Source: Agriotes lineatus (taxonomy: Eukaryota; Arthropoda; Insecta; Coleoptera; Elateridae). From it: a DNA stretch of 64,000 nt. The notes under the pieces were generated by a model. It was not told the origin of the DNA, did not search any database, and saw only the letters and a program-made list of their open reading frames with translations. Shown here in pieces: positions 23,300 through 33,396 of this stretch (positions are counted from its first letter, which is position 1; every line of letters starts with the position of its first letter). Where the stretch lies: NCBI GenBank assembly GCA_940337035.1, contig CALNHX010005196.1, positions 1 to 64,000 on the forward strand, read 5' to 3'. A program made the translations under genes and the position numbers.

Positions 23300-24567
23300 T
23301 TTTTTTTTTTTTTTTAATTTAGTTTATGCCAGTTCAGCACTATTTGCTATTCATGGCAGCGTTAAAGTAGTTTGTGTAACTTAGAATGACACTAACGAGG
23401 GATATAACCCCCTATCACTACTTCTAATAACTTATAACTAATATTTTAGTCCACTAACAACTATTTGCTTGATATCACTGATGGAATATCACGGTCAGTC
23501 TTGAGCATTTTGTTCAGAATATGGTACAGTTTATACGATTATTCACTATCACTTGAGTCACTCGTTAAAAGGTCAATAGGTAGTTTTCTTTTTAGTCGGG
23601 TGTGTAACAATCGTCTGCCAATGTTATAATGTGTTGCGCCACTGCACTGGTGTAGGTTACTATAAAAGTTCTTAGAAGTTGTCGAAATAAATTGTTTAAT
23701 TGTGGGGATACCTGTTTCTCTATGTAACTGCGAATTTCTTACGAACCACTGGGCGTTGGTAACGATGCGTAACACTTTATTTTGTAGCACCTGTAGTTTG
23801 TTTATGTTTGTTTGCGAAGTTGCACTCCAAATACTACACCCATAAGTGAAAATCGGTCGGATTATAGAAGTGTAAATTAATGTTCCACATTGTAATTTAA
23901 TCGAAGACTTTTTGTTTAAAATTGGGTATAGCATAGCCAACCTCGCATAAGATTCCGATAATTTTTTGTTTATATGGTAACTCCAGGTTAATCTTCGATC
24001 TAGATATATTCCTAGGTACCGAACCGCGGTGTCTTTAGGATTCCAAGATATCGGGGTGTTGTTGATGATAATATTACGTGGATTTGAAGGCCGTCGAAGT
24101 GTAAAGATTTTAGATTCGCATTTGTCAGCATTGATTTTTATACACCACTTTGCAAACCAATTATTAAGTTCATCCACACTTTCTTGAAGTTTATTCGCCC
24201 CATGATTTATATCATGATCTTGTACGACAATCGCGGTATCGTCCGCGTACATAGCTAGTTCCGCATTAGGCGTTTCAGGAATGTCACTCATATAGATGTT
24301 AAATAAAGTAGGACCTAGAATAGATCCCTGGGGAACTCCAGCACTAATGTGGCGAATCGATGAGGTACACATATTTATTCTCACTTGGAATGTTCGTTCA
24401 GATAAAAATGATTTAATGATGTGTAATAAGTAGGGCGGGATGTTCATAGTAGTCATTTTGTATATTAGGCCATTCGTCCAGACACGATCGAAAGCTTGCG
24501 CTACATCTACAAACGTTATTAGCGTGTGCATTTTGGATTCATATCCTCGTTCGATCATTTCTGTAAG
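23300..24567 (-). mobile_element. 5'-truncated jockey-type LINE with poly(A) tail
   Basis: A 1.27-kb minus-strand insertion with a 16-base A tail (poly-T at 23300-23315 on the plus strand) and a 7-bp target duplication TCGCATC at 23293-23299 and 24568-24574. The intact right arm of element P (about 25295-25312) shows the uninterrupted target, so the boundaries are secure. About 220 bp of 3' UTR lie between the stop codon and the tail. The 5' part, with ORF1, the endonuclease and the start of RT, is absent, as is usual after incomplete target-primed reverse transcription. Confidence 0.93.
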
Positions 24568-24573
24568 TCGCAT
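23539..24573 (-). CDS. Jockey reverse transcriptase, C-terminal 344 residues, open frame
   Basis: Reverse transcriptase copies LINE RNA into DNA at a nicked target. The open frame covers the central and C-terminal RT: FVDVAQAFDRVW (residues 21-32, catalytic Asp), AGVPQGSILGP (78-88), YADD (109-112, the catalytic pair), then a thumb region with VRYLGIYLDRRLTWSYHI and a C-terminal domain with NKVLRIVTNAQWFVRN, all as in jockey-clade proteins. Full-length jockey RT proteins are about 900 residues. No stop or frameshift is present, so the insertion is recent. The apparent ATG (24571-24573) lies in the target duplication, not in the element, so it is fortuitous and the protein is not expected to function. 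Confidence 0.9.
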   Translation of the reverse strand: MRLTEMIERGYESKMHTLITFVDVAQAFDRVWTNGLIYKMTTMNIPPYLLHIIKSFLSERTFQVRINMCTSSIRHISAGVPQGSILGPTLFNIYMSDIPETPNAELAMYADDTAIVVQDHDINHGANKLQESVDELNNWFAKWCIKINADKCESKIFTLRRPSNPRNIIINNTPISWNPKDTAVRYLGIYLDRRLTWSYHINKKLSESYARLAMLYPILNKKSSIKLQCGTLIYTSIIRPIFTYGCSIWSATSQTNINKLQVLQNKVLRIVTNAQWFVRNSQLHRETGIPTIKQFISTTSKNFYSNLHQCSGATHYNIGRRLLHTRLKRKLPIDLLTSDSSDSE

Positions 24574-24719
24574 CTAGATAGTACACAAAACTTATATATG
24601 AAGTTTCCACTCTTTTCGTTTTTGAGATATTCTGTTCACACACAGACAGACGGACCAATGAACAAAAATATGGTTTTTGGGTTCAGGGGACTTACGTGAA
24701 GATCTGTTGAAATCGCAAT

Positions 24720-24938
24720 TTAGAATTTTTTGGTGAATCCAATACTTCCTTTATTATAAAAGGAATGTATGTTTTTTTTCGAATAAAACAGTTGTGGTTG
24801 AAAAAAAACAATGATTTTTTTATTTACACCACTAATGTCTATATTGTTTGCTACGGCATTCTCTATAGCCGAAAAAAATAAATCACATAATCTTTCTTGA
24901 GAGGTGCGATTCCTAAGAAACTTTTTTATTATTTTCAA
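24720..24938 (-). pseudogene. hAT transposase C-terminal fragment in element P
   Basis: The frame reads KIIKKFLRNRTSQERLCDLF followed by FSAIENAVANNIDI, the hAT C-terminal dimerisation signature (K-x-x-L-R-x-x-x-x-Q-E-R-L…I-E). It lies in the loop of palindromic element P, so P may be a derivative of a hAT element or may have captured this piece. The sequence differs from the remnant at 17403-17690, so it comes from another hAT family. Confidence 0.65.
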
Positions 24939-26736
24939 TTTGCCTCCTGTATTTACGTGTTCATTTCTTTGCTATCTGTAATGTTTAATTTTAATACTTC
25001 AAAACCAGTAATTTTAAGGTTAACGTTGATCTCGTCGCGTTTATGATTTGGTAAGTTATAAGTTTTTTACTTTCTTTTACAATAAAGATGAAAGTATTGA
25101 ATTCACCCCAAAAATTTGAAATTGAGTATTCAACACATTTTAGAGTCCCCTGAATCCAAAAAACATGTTTTTGTTCATTGGTATGTCTGTGTATCTGTAT
25201 GTGTGTGTGTCTGTCTGTGTGCCTGTGAACAGAATATCTCAAAAACGAAAAGAGGTATGGCGTTTACACTTCATATATAAGTTTTGTGTACTATCTAGAT
25301 GCGACAGCAAGCTTTTGAAGAAAATCGTATAACCAGAAGTATGGCGATTTTTTTATAAACGGCTTTGGCGATTTTTTTTAAACTTCACATTTTGATTACA
25401 CTTTTAATATATATTAATGTGAGATAAATGATTTTCCAGTTGAATACCTCTAAAATAGATCTTTTTTTTATTAAATCCTATTTTAAATAGAACACCCTAT
25501 ATATTATTACATTTTTGAATACGGCTTAAAATTTTAGAGCCAATTTGTTTCTTTAACTAACGCTCTATTTTGTACGGTTTCTGTAGAATTTGTAATTTTT
25601 GGAAAATGCTTAAAAATTAAACATCAAATTTTTGACTAATTATGAGATCACTGTAAAAGGAAGTTGTGTGCGTGTATCACACCAGATTTTTTCTCAAATT
25701 GCGCTAATCAGAGTCAGCAGGCCATGAATGACAGTTGACCGTTTCCCCGTAATGCATCATGCTCCGGTATGCGATTCCAATTCCATACTTAAAAAATTTA
25801 ATAAAACCGTTTTAAATTGAAATTCTTTTAAAATATGATAGAAAAAATATACAGTTTCCGTTACCGGGCATGAAACTTTAAATATTTCCTATAACTTGGT
25901 GAGATGATGCCAAACTTGATCTTCGATATTCCATACCGCATTCATATCAATAAGAGCTACTTTTAAAGTGGTAATTTTGCGAATGACACCACTTCAATAT
26001 TTTCAGTCACATTCCTTTCATTAATTTTATTAATAATATCGTATATGTGTATATTTGTGCCACAAAGCTTTAACAATAGGTACACATTCTAAATTTTAAA
26101 AAAAGTTTTTTCGATCACGACCCCCTCCTCTGTGCCCCCCCTACCCCCGAAAAGTGGATGTTGCAGGTTTATAGTTACGCCACTCATTTGCTACATAACA
26201 TACCACCTAGTAAACATAAATTTTTTGGATTGTACTCTTCAAGATGATAAAGTGAACTCTTTAGGCAAAGCAAATCACACCAAATCACCGTACGTCTGAT
26301 ATAGATAAGTCTAGGTAGTGGTATGGGCCCAACGAGTCTTAGCGATGCACACAAGTTTTGGGTTCATTTATTTACCCGCATATAAAATAATTGCAATTGT
26401 ATTTATAGAGACCTGAAGAGAACTTAAAGGAAATAGTGCACAATTAACTGGAAAAAAATATTCAGAAGAAAATATTTTTTCAAAAGATTAGCAGAACTAA
26501 ATTGTATTTTTGCACTGATGGTGCGTTATTTTGCATATTATTTTCAATTAGAACCATCCATCCAACATATGATATTCATATTATAATGTTTTTTGAAGTC
26601 AAAAGAAATCAAAAAACAGGAAGATGTAAAAATGTGTATCCGACATTAACGACCTGCTAGGTTTAAAAGTGTATTTAACTTCTACATTTCTGAGGTGGGC
26701 CTGGCGACCCTGGCCCTCCCACTAGTTACGCCTATG

Positions 26737-27482
26737 AAGAAGGTGCATTGCTACTGGATGCTGTCCTAAATGACGGGCAATCGGATGACAAAATTATTTT
26801 AGCAGAACGGTTATCAGCATCTGTTAGTAACGTAGAGACAACGCAGAAGAAATTTAGGAAACATAATAGGTCGGTTGCAACGGTGTGAACGATATTATAA
26901 AGCTAATAGTGGATCAAACTATTCTACATTCAACACAACAGTGAAGATATACACGGTTATTTGGGGATCGAACTTTTGATGAGTGTTATGGAAATGCCAG
27001 CTTACACAGAGTACTGAGCTCAAGATCCACATTATGCTCAAATTGCTATAATGCTCTTAAAAAGGCATCAAGCACTTTGTCGCAGTCTCCACTTTGCAAA
27101 CAATGAAGACACAAATATCGATGGTTACTTCAAAGTTTGACCTGTTTTGCAACAAGTTAGCCAAGACTCCAGCAAAATTGAATCTGAAATAAGAAATTCT
27201 GTGGATGAGATATAAAGAGCGAACCGGGTCTTCAAGATGTTTGTAAGATGTGGCATAGCTGGAATAGTCTACGATTTCTTTCCATATGGTGGAGAAGATA
27301 TGTTCAGGCACTGAGTTGTAACATTTTACTATGTTGTATATGTATAAGAATATTGAAAAATGCCAGTGCTATACAGCTCATATATCGCTACAAACCCCAT
27401 TGAAACAATTTGAAGGTATTCCAAGAAAGCTGGTGGGAAAATTCATATTGTATGGCCCCAGATATTCAAGCAGTGCTATTTA
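26737..27482 (+). pseudogene. PGBD/piggyBac transposase relic, central piece
   Basis: The middle piece of the decayed transposase begins ALLLDAVLNDGQSDDKIILA, in phase with the piece ending at 15866. Later, across several frames, come MEMPAYTEY, RHQALCRSLHFANNEDTN, DGYFKV, RPV/PVLQQVSQDSSKIESE, then ANRVFKMFVRCGIAGIVYDF and FPYGG. These match the PGBD order: R-x-L-H-F/V, the F-x-K-V-R-P box, and the K-x-F-V-x-C-x-x-G-x-x-Y-D-F box. Stops and frameshifts are frequent. The piece ends at the Harbinger insertion with IVWPQIFKQC, just before the highly conserved H-M-G-G-V-D box. Confidence 0.8.
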
Positions 27483-27977
27483 CTAACTTACTTCGTTATC
27501 TAAACGATTTTCGTTAGGAATGAATTCGTACAGAAGGGTCATACGATTTTCGTTATAATTCGTATTCAGTACGGGAGCCTCAACGAATTCGGTAACAATT
27601 CGTTCGTAAACAGGCCATAACGAAAAAGGGAATGGTTTTAACTATAATAGTAGAGGTAAAGCAACGCGTCTTAAATCCGGTCATCTAGTGGTCAGCTTTA
27701 TAAGTAGTTGTGACGTGCAATCTGTCTCTTTCATGTTTATAAGTAGATGTATATATGTTGCATTTTAACTACCGTTGCTACAAATATTCTGCTTGGCGGC
27801 GGCAACTTTAAATAAAATACGATCAGCTTCAAACGTTTTTGGTTGTGTGTGAAAACAAATTAATCCCGAAACAAACAGCGAAAATGAGGAGTGGCAGCTT
27901 TTCTTTAACTATGAGTGGTATATTTATAGGAGGGAGATCCGTCATGCTTATAGTGGAGATTTCTTGATATAAAGCAA

Positions 27978-27986
27978 TAAAAGTTA
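27978..27986 (+). repeat. 9-bp target duplication of the MULE, left copy
   Basis: TAAAAGTTA, identical to 31845-31853 on the other side of the element. A 9-bp duplication is characteristic of Mutator-like transposons. Confidence 0.9.
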
Positions 27987-28219
27987 CGCCATGTCTAGAA
28001 CCACGCTACCGTGGAGCGATATGAAAATAATTCCTCCACGTTGAGTGCTCACAACTGATATGACGTCAACTTCTTTCGCGTGAGAGGTCCCAATATGTAT
28101 TTCCAACACGGGAAATGCACCGGCGCCCGCGACAGTTGCCTGTTTAACGTTTAAGTTCGTAACTAGTAAGCATTTGTTTATGTGAGGAGGCTATATATTG
28201 TGTAGTTTCTAAATTAACA

Positions 28220-31004
28220 ATGAATTTGGAGATTGGTAGAAAATTTTCAACATACGAAGAATTATGTACTTTTGTAGCAGCATATGAAAAACAAGAAAAA
28301 CAAAAGTTTTGGAAACGATCTAGCAGAACTTTAAAAAATGTGAGGTTAAAGAAACATTTCAATGACCGCATTAAATACTATGAAATTCATTACTCTTGTA
28401 TACATGGTGGTGAGAAATTTAGAAGTAAAGGAAAAGGGCTGAAGCGAGTCAGGTAAATGCAGTAAATTTTTTTAATATAACTTTTTGTCTGTACCTACTT
28501 ACTTTGTAGTACTCATCGAATGAATTGTCCCGCCAATATCAAATTAAGGGCAAGCGCGGATGGACAGAGTCTTGAAATTCGTTCGTTTATAGATAATCAT
28601 CAGTGTCATGAATCAACAAAGGTAAAAAATATGATATTAAAATATGTATTCAAAACTAATCAGATATATCGTATAGTATTTTTATGAGCATCTACGTCAA
28701 AATCGCAAATTAACTGATGCTGAGAAACAACAAGCCAGTCTGTTTTTGGAATTGGGATCAAAGAAGAAAAAATTACAAAATAAAATTTTTCAAGTTACAG
28801 GTAAGCCACCAATGTTAAAGGATTTAAGCAACATTCAGCAGGCATTAAGAACGAAAGATGATGAAGATTTGCTTAGAGTAGTACAGTTTATTGAGAAAGA
28901 GTGCAAAGGAACTGTGTCAATACTAGATGAATATAAAAGTTTTAAAGGCTTGTTCATTTCTACACCGGCGATGCAAAAAAATATGGAATCGTGGCCTGAA
29001 TTTGTAGCTTTTGACGGGACATATAAATTATTCAAGAATGGTTGTACTGTATATATTTTTTTGCTCGAGGATTCAAATTGAGAAAGCAGAATAGGAGGAG
29101 TAGGACTATTAGCTGTAGAAGATAGAGACACTATAACTTGGTTAATTCAGACTTTAAAAATTTAAACCCAAAATGGATAAACACTAAATGCATAATGACC
29201 GACAAAGATCTACTTGAGAGAGAAATTTTGAAAAGAGAATTTCCACATGCTTCTACCTATATCTGCTTATTTCATACTATGAAGACTTTTAGAAGAGAAA
29301 TATCGTGTGAAAAACTTCGCATATCAAAAGGAGATCGAAATTTAGCTTTGGAATTAATTGTAAAATTGATATACAGTAAAACAGAGGATGATTATAACGA
29401 CATATATGCAGAGTTTTCTCGATGTGTTCCGGAAAGTGTTCTTTCATACTACAATAAAAACTGGCATACCAGTAGAAACGAATGAGCACCTCAATACATG
29501 AATAATAATTTCAAAAACTCTACTAACAACAGATTGGAATCTATTAACAATAAGATAAAGCAAGTGGTTCAAAAACATAGCTCACTCCTACAATTTACAA
29601 AAGCATTTTTTATGTTTCTTAATTCGGTAGAACATGAAAGACGACATACTACAGCAAAAGAAGTATCAACATCACCTGTCATAAGGTACACTACAGGTAC
29701 CCCTGAGGATCAGTATTCAAAACTTCTTACAAACTATAGTTTTCGGTACGTCTTGAACCAATTAAATTTATTGAAATACATCACTATCTTATCCGATGTA
29801 TCTGAAAACACATGTCTTGTGAAATCAAGCCGGGGTAACATAACAGTAAGTACAACGGAATGTGAATGCATGGATTGGACGTCAATGGGTCTAGCATGCC
29901 GTCACATTTTTGCTGTGAGGCAACAAAGTAACTTGAATCTCTTTGATAAAGATGTGGGCAATATAAGGTGGACCAAAAGTTTCTTTATTGCAAATTCAAC
30001 ACGGAATCAGTCTGATACCGTAGAATCAGAAACAAATTCAGCGACATACATAACTAGTGAAAATAAACAGCGGTTTCTATCACTTAGTGAGAAAAGAAAA
30101 AAGGCAATTGCTATTACAAGTGAATTGACAAACTTGGCTACTTATTCAGGAAATACTCAATTCGATTACAGAATTTCAATTTTAAGAAAAATAGTGGACA
30201 TATGGCGAGATGGGAAAGAAGTAACGGTAGGGAAAGTAGGAGTAGTTACTACTACAAACACAAAGGAATTGAGCGCAATCGACAACTCTAATCGCTAAAA
30301 TGTGGTCTTTGAGGAAAGGAGCGCACACGAGGGCTCTAATCCCGAAAATGTTGATTTTGATATTGGGAATATGCCTATTATCATGCTAGATGTAGATGTG
30401 CCTAATAATCATTACCATGACAATGATTTACCCGCACCTGCATCTGTTTCTGTAGAGTTAATCAATTGTGATAGTGGTAATGCCACAAATAAACATTTAT
30501 CAGAAATCGTTATGCCTTCGGCAATTAAAAAAAAGCGGTCGACCATCTGGGTCAGATCTGACCGTTATTGGGTTAAAAAAGAAAAGGGGCAACTTGCATC
30601 CAATGCCATTTGAAAACAAAAGTTATACTGAGAAAATTGCTTTTCTTTTGAAACTACTAACTAAAAATGACGACATTGTACATTCCGCTCTACATCAAGA
30701 ATATTTAATTTCGGAGAATGACATAAAAGATATCACGAGTTACGTAATATTTGATTGTCAGGTAGATTTAACCATTGTGGAAAATTTTTTTGAAAAAAAA
30801 TGTTTTCAAATACTACAGCAAAAATGTACTGAAGAACGAAAAACTCCGCGTAAATGTGGTAATTGCAAGAAAAATGTAGATCCACCTATTAATGTAGTAC
30901 AATGTAGTGCGTGCCTCTTGTGGTATGATTTTACCTGTGTCGGATTAAGTAGAAAACCCAAAAATAAATTCTGGTTCTGTAGAAGTTGCTGTGGTACATG
31001 TTAG
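28220..31004 (+). pseudogene. MULE transposase with FAR1-like, SWIM and PHD-like regions (decayed)
   Basis: A cut-and-paste transposase of the MULE group. Exons 28220-28452, 28510-28621 and 28677 onward splice in frame with GT-AG signals. Domains in order: a FAR1/GCM-like zinc fold (YSCIHGG…NCPANIKL…DNHQCH); MULE catalytic core with AFDGTYK and MTDKD aspartates and YICLFHTMK; SWIM zinc finger C-E-C-x9-C-R-H (about 29865-29915); a short basic GRPSG AT-hook-like patch; and a C-terminal PHD-like finger (KCGNC…CSACLLW…FCRSC). Damage seen: TGA at 29079, a frame shift near 29130-29160, TGA at 29483 where family members have Trp, TAA at 30296, and a shift in an A-run at about 30525. In the PHD-like finger the usual His is Asp. 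Confidence 0.88.
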
Positions 31005-31173
31005 TTGAGAATTATAATTACAAACAAGTATTATTGTAACATTTTGAGTTACCAAATATACTTTTTCCACGACCGGGAGTAGAAGTCCGTTTCTATAGCA
31101 TCAAAATTGTGACAGAAGTAGAACATTTGCTCCCTAGAGACTAAATAAGACAAAAATTTCCCTAGGGAGTTTT

Positions 31174-31310
31174 CATTATGACTGACACAACAATTATGCC
31201 AAATTCGAGGTTATCAGGTTAGGTTTTGCGACAGTTTTGACACAAACTGACGCAAAAACTAACCTGCTAACCTCGAATTTGACATATTTGTGAGCTCTTG
31301 TCATAATGAC
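31174..31310. repeat. Palindromic module with AACCTCGAATTTGACAT arms
   Basis: CATTATGAC at the left and GTCATAATG at the right bracket a hairpin whose arms share GAGGTTATCAGGTTAGGTTT and its complement. The same module lies inside both MULE-type MITEs and at about 19915-19990. Here it is inserted in, or is part of, the 3' region of the large MULE. Confidence 0.75.
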
Positions 31311-31439
31311 TTACAGTGCCACCAACTTTAAAATTTACCATAGGTTGCTAATTTTAAAACAATTGTAACTAAAATGTCAATAAATGACGTTTAAAAAAAC
31401 GGGTTTTTCGTTTTTAATCTTCTTGCAACGTGAAAAAAA

Positions 31440-31534
31440 TAGTATATGCAACTCGGAGAGAATGCTATTTTGCTTCAGTGCAATTGCACCTCAGCAAAAT
31501 AACGCATTTCTCTCCCTTATTGCATAATCTACTA
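31440..31534. mobile_element. Short hairpin MITE, TAGTATATG family, copy 1
   Basis: Ends TAGTATATG and CATAATCTACTA bracket a hairpin with GGAGAGAATGC and GCATTTCTCTCC arms meeting at GTGCAATTGCAC. The same termini occur on the 135-bp hairpin at 55635-55769. Non-coding, 95 bp. Confidence 0.7.
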
Positions 31535-31844
31535 TTATGTTTTAGTTTTTTATCTGTTTTATAAGTAGTGTATTAAGAGCATTAAATAAAGTATATGTTT
31601 CAGTTTTTATCACATTTGCTTTATAAGTGGTGTATTATGAATAATCAAAACAAATATTATAAATAATGCATCTGTATTTTACTTTACCGTTGAAATAACA
31701 CCTATGAGGCACATAAATTACGTGAATGGTGTGACATTTGTACCTCTCACGCGAAAGAAGTTGACGTCATATCATTTGTGACGCACTCGACGTGGAGGAA
31801 TTATTTTCGTTTCGCTCCACGGTAGCGTGGTTCTAGACACGGCG

Positions 31845-31853
31845 TAAAAGTTA
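31845..31853 (+). repeat. 9-bp target duplication of the MULE, right copy
   Basis: TAAAAGTTA, identical to the left copy at 27978-27986. Confidence 0.9.
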
Positions 31854-32229
31854 TGCCATCCTGGATGTCGTACACTTCTTATCTTGAAAATTTTTATTAT
31901 TATGTTTTAATCAGTGTAGCGATTTGTATAATGTCGTTTACTGGTTAATTATTTTTGATTGGTGTTTTAATGAGCTTTTTACTTACATTTGTTGAACTTT
32001 TAAATTTTAACCTCACTTTTTACTTCATATGTTAATAAGTACGATTGTTATAGTCTGATGCTTAAACCAATCTGATTTTGAAAGATGTCGCTACACACAA
32101 CAATAATAAAATCTTGGAGAAGACTTAAGGGTTTTATTGCTTTATAGCATATTTGTATTTTGATCATATTATGTAGATAGTTATAAGTATTATATAAATG
32201 CAACTAGTATAAATTTGCCGATAAATCTT

Positions 32230-32990
32230 TCCACTGTATTGGTTGATATAAATCTAGTATTGTAGCGACCCTGTGGTATAGTAAGTTCTGCACCAACAAT
32301 ACACGTAAGCCGCCAGGGTTGCAAGGGGTAGCCCAAGTCACCTAACAATCATGACGATCTTTCACCTGCAACAATACAAACTTCTTCAAATAAAATGTTT
32401 ATTTCAAATAATTTTACTTGCTGTTGCAAGAGAAATTATTGATATTAATAAATTATAAATAACGCATGTACCTTCAACAGCTGCTGGTCTATAATGGATG
32501 TTGGCCATATTGCCGCATTGTCAACTGACTCTGGATACCACACATTTACTGCCAGCAATGTTAGGTCGGCATCGCATATGACTTGCACGTTAAAGCTGTC
32601 ATAGTTTTTTCGATTTATATATATACTCGCTCTGGAAACTATTCGTCTTTAGCGGGAGGAGCTACTATGGCTATATGTGTGCAGTCAATTACACCACTGA
32701 ATTGAAATTTCCCATAAAATCTCAATTTTGTTCTCGTTTCTCTTTTGCGGTGGTTGGAAACTTCACCCATATTTTTAACCATATATGGTCATAAGTGGCT
32801 TTTGTAACGAGATTGATACATCGGCTAACACCTGACTGATTCAAACCAAACAAGTAGGTAACTTGTAGCCACACATTTTTGGTAAGAACCATTTTCATAC
32901 CATTTTTCTCAGGTGGGTTAAAAGGATCACTTTGATCTCTTAGAAAACAGTTTTGAAGATGCAGATTTTCTCTGAAAAATTATACTTATA
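32230..32990 (-). pseudogene. HARBI1-type Harbinger transposase/nuclease (decayed)
   Basis: A DDE nuclease that moves PIF/Harbinger elements. Minus-strand pieces in order: RDQSDPFNPPEKNGMKMVLT, LFGLNQSGVSRCINLVTKAT (helix-turn-helix), WVKFPTT, FSGVIDCTHIAIVAPP (first catalytic Asp), NYDSFNVQVICDADLTLLAV (second Asp), WYPESVDNAAIWPTS, then after an apparent intron LLGDLGYPLQPW, the family's C-terminal G-D-x-G-Y-P-L box. Damage: an in-frame TAG before PERVYI, a shift in a TA-repeat at about 32615-32625, and a TGA near 32718. Neighbouring terminal repeats support the assignment. Confidence 0.85.
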
Positions 32991-33396
32991 AATATAACTT
33001 GCACCAAACACAACAGCAATAAAATAACATACCTGTTTACACACTCTTCTTCTCCAATAGCCATCAACAAATGTATAAAATTATCGTCAAATTCTATTAA
33101 AATTATTACTTTATACTCGTAAATACGTTTGTTTGTCCGATTTATAGGTTATGTTGATATTTTTCTGTCAACTAATTACCAACTACGCAAGCGTACACGT
33201 TTTACGAATTCGTTAAACCCATAACGACAGGGCAAGAAGTATCGTACGGGAACCTCAGCCGCAACGAACAACATACCATAGGTATTACGAAATTGTAAAC
33301 GAAGTGGGGTTTACTGAATACGAAATTGCTCACTTTACGAAATTTCGGATATAACGATTCGTTAAGAGCTAACGAAAAGCTTACAGAATAGGCTAG

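Larger units (their letters stand above)
16787..25685. mobile_element. Palindromic element P (ends CTGGTGTGATACAC), split by insertions
   Basis: The left end CTGGTGTGATACACGCACAC recurs inverted at the right end (…GTGTATCACACCAG). The left arm is cut into 16787-16952, 23073-23299 and 24575-24690; the right arm is continuous at about 25130-25685, so it works as an empty-site control for the two insertions in the left arm. The arms share landmarks such as the CCGGGTGTTCTATTT region and the GAACAGAATATCTCAAAAAC phrase. The centre (about 24690-25130) contains a hAT C-terminal fragment. A half copy lies at 57104-57720. The superfamily is unknown to me. Confidence 0.75.
15867..26736. mobile_element. 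hAT-like element A, host of many nested insertions
   Basis: Left end CATTGGCGTAACTA and inverted right end CATAGGCGTAACTA, each followed by GGGAGGGCCAGG within about 30 bases. The flanks AGGAGGAT and AAGAAGGT match at 5 of 8 positions. The duplication is better supported by the interrupted PGBD reading frame, which continues in phase across it. Most of the 10.9 kb is later insertions, including the palindromic element 16787-25685; the element's own sequence is mainly 15881-16786 and 25686-26722. It has no recognised transposase. Another GGCGTAACT-type end lies at about 26180, possibly from a further relative. Confidence 0.7.
27987..31844 (+). mobile_element. Mutator-like element (MULE) with about 105-bp TIRs
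   Basis: Terminal inverted repeats of about 105 bp (27987-28091 and 31740-31844), over 90 percent identical by eye, start CGCCATGTCTAGAACCACGC. A perfect 9-bp duplication TAAAAGTTA flanks the element. It carries one transposase gene on the plus strand (28220-31004) with introns, broken by point changes. It sits in the left half of the Harbinger element. Two small palindromic MITEs lie near its right end (31174-31310 and 31440-31534). Confidence 0.93.
27483..33396. mobile_element. PIF/Harbinger element with nested MULE
   Basis: Long imperfect terminal inverted repeats (about 150 bp, rich in CGTTA and ACGAATTCG phrases) occupy about 27483-27640 and 33185-33396. The outer ends CTAACTTAC and CTAGCCTAT (inverted) adjoin TTA on the left and TAA on the right, near the 3-bp TWA target of Harbinger elements. 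A decayed HARBI1-type transposase runs on the minus strand at about 32230-32990. Without the MULE the element is about 2.0 kb. It interrupts the PGBD relic, whose frame resumes at its right end. Confidence 0.8.

Noticed and set aside
28835..29489. Minus-strand frames of 66-98 codons opposite the MULE gene
   Set aside because: They are shadows of the transposase coding strand.
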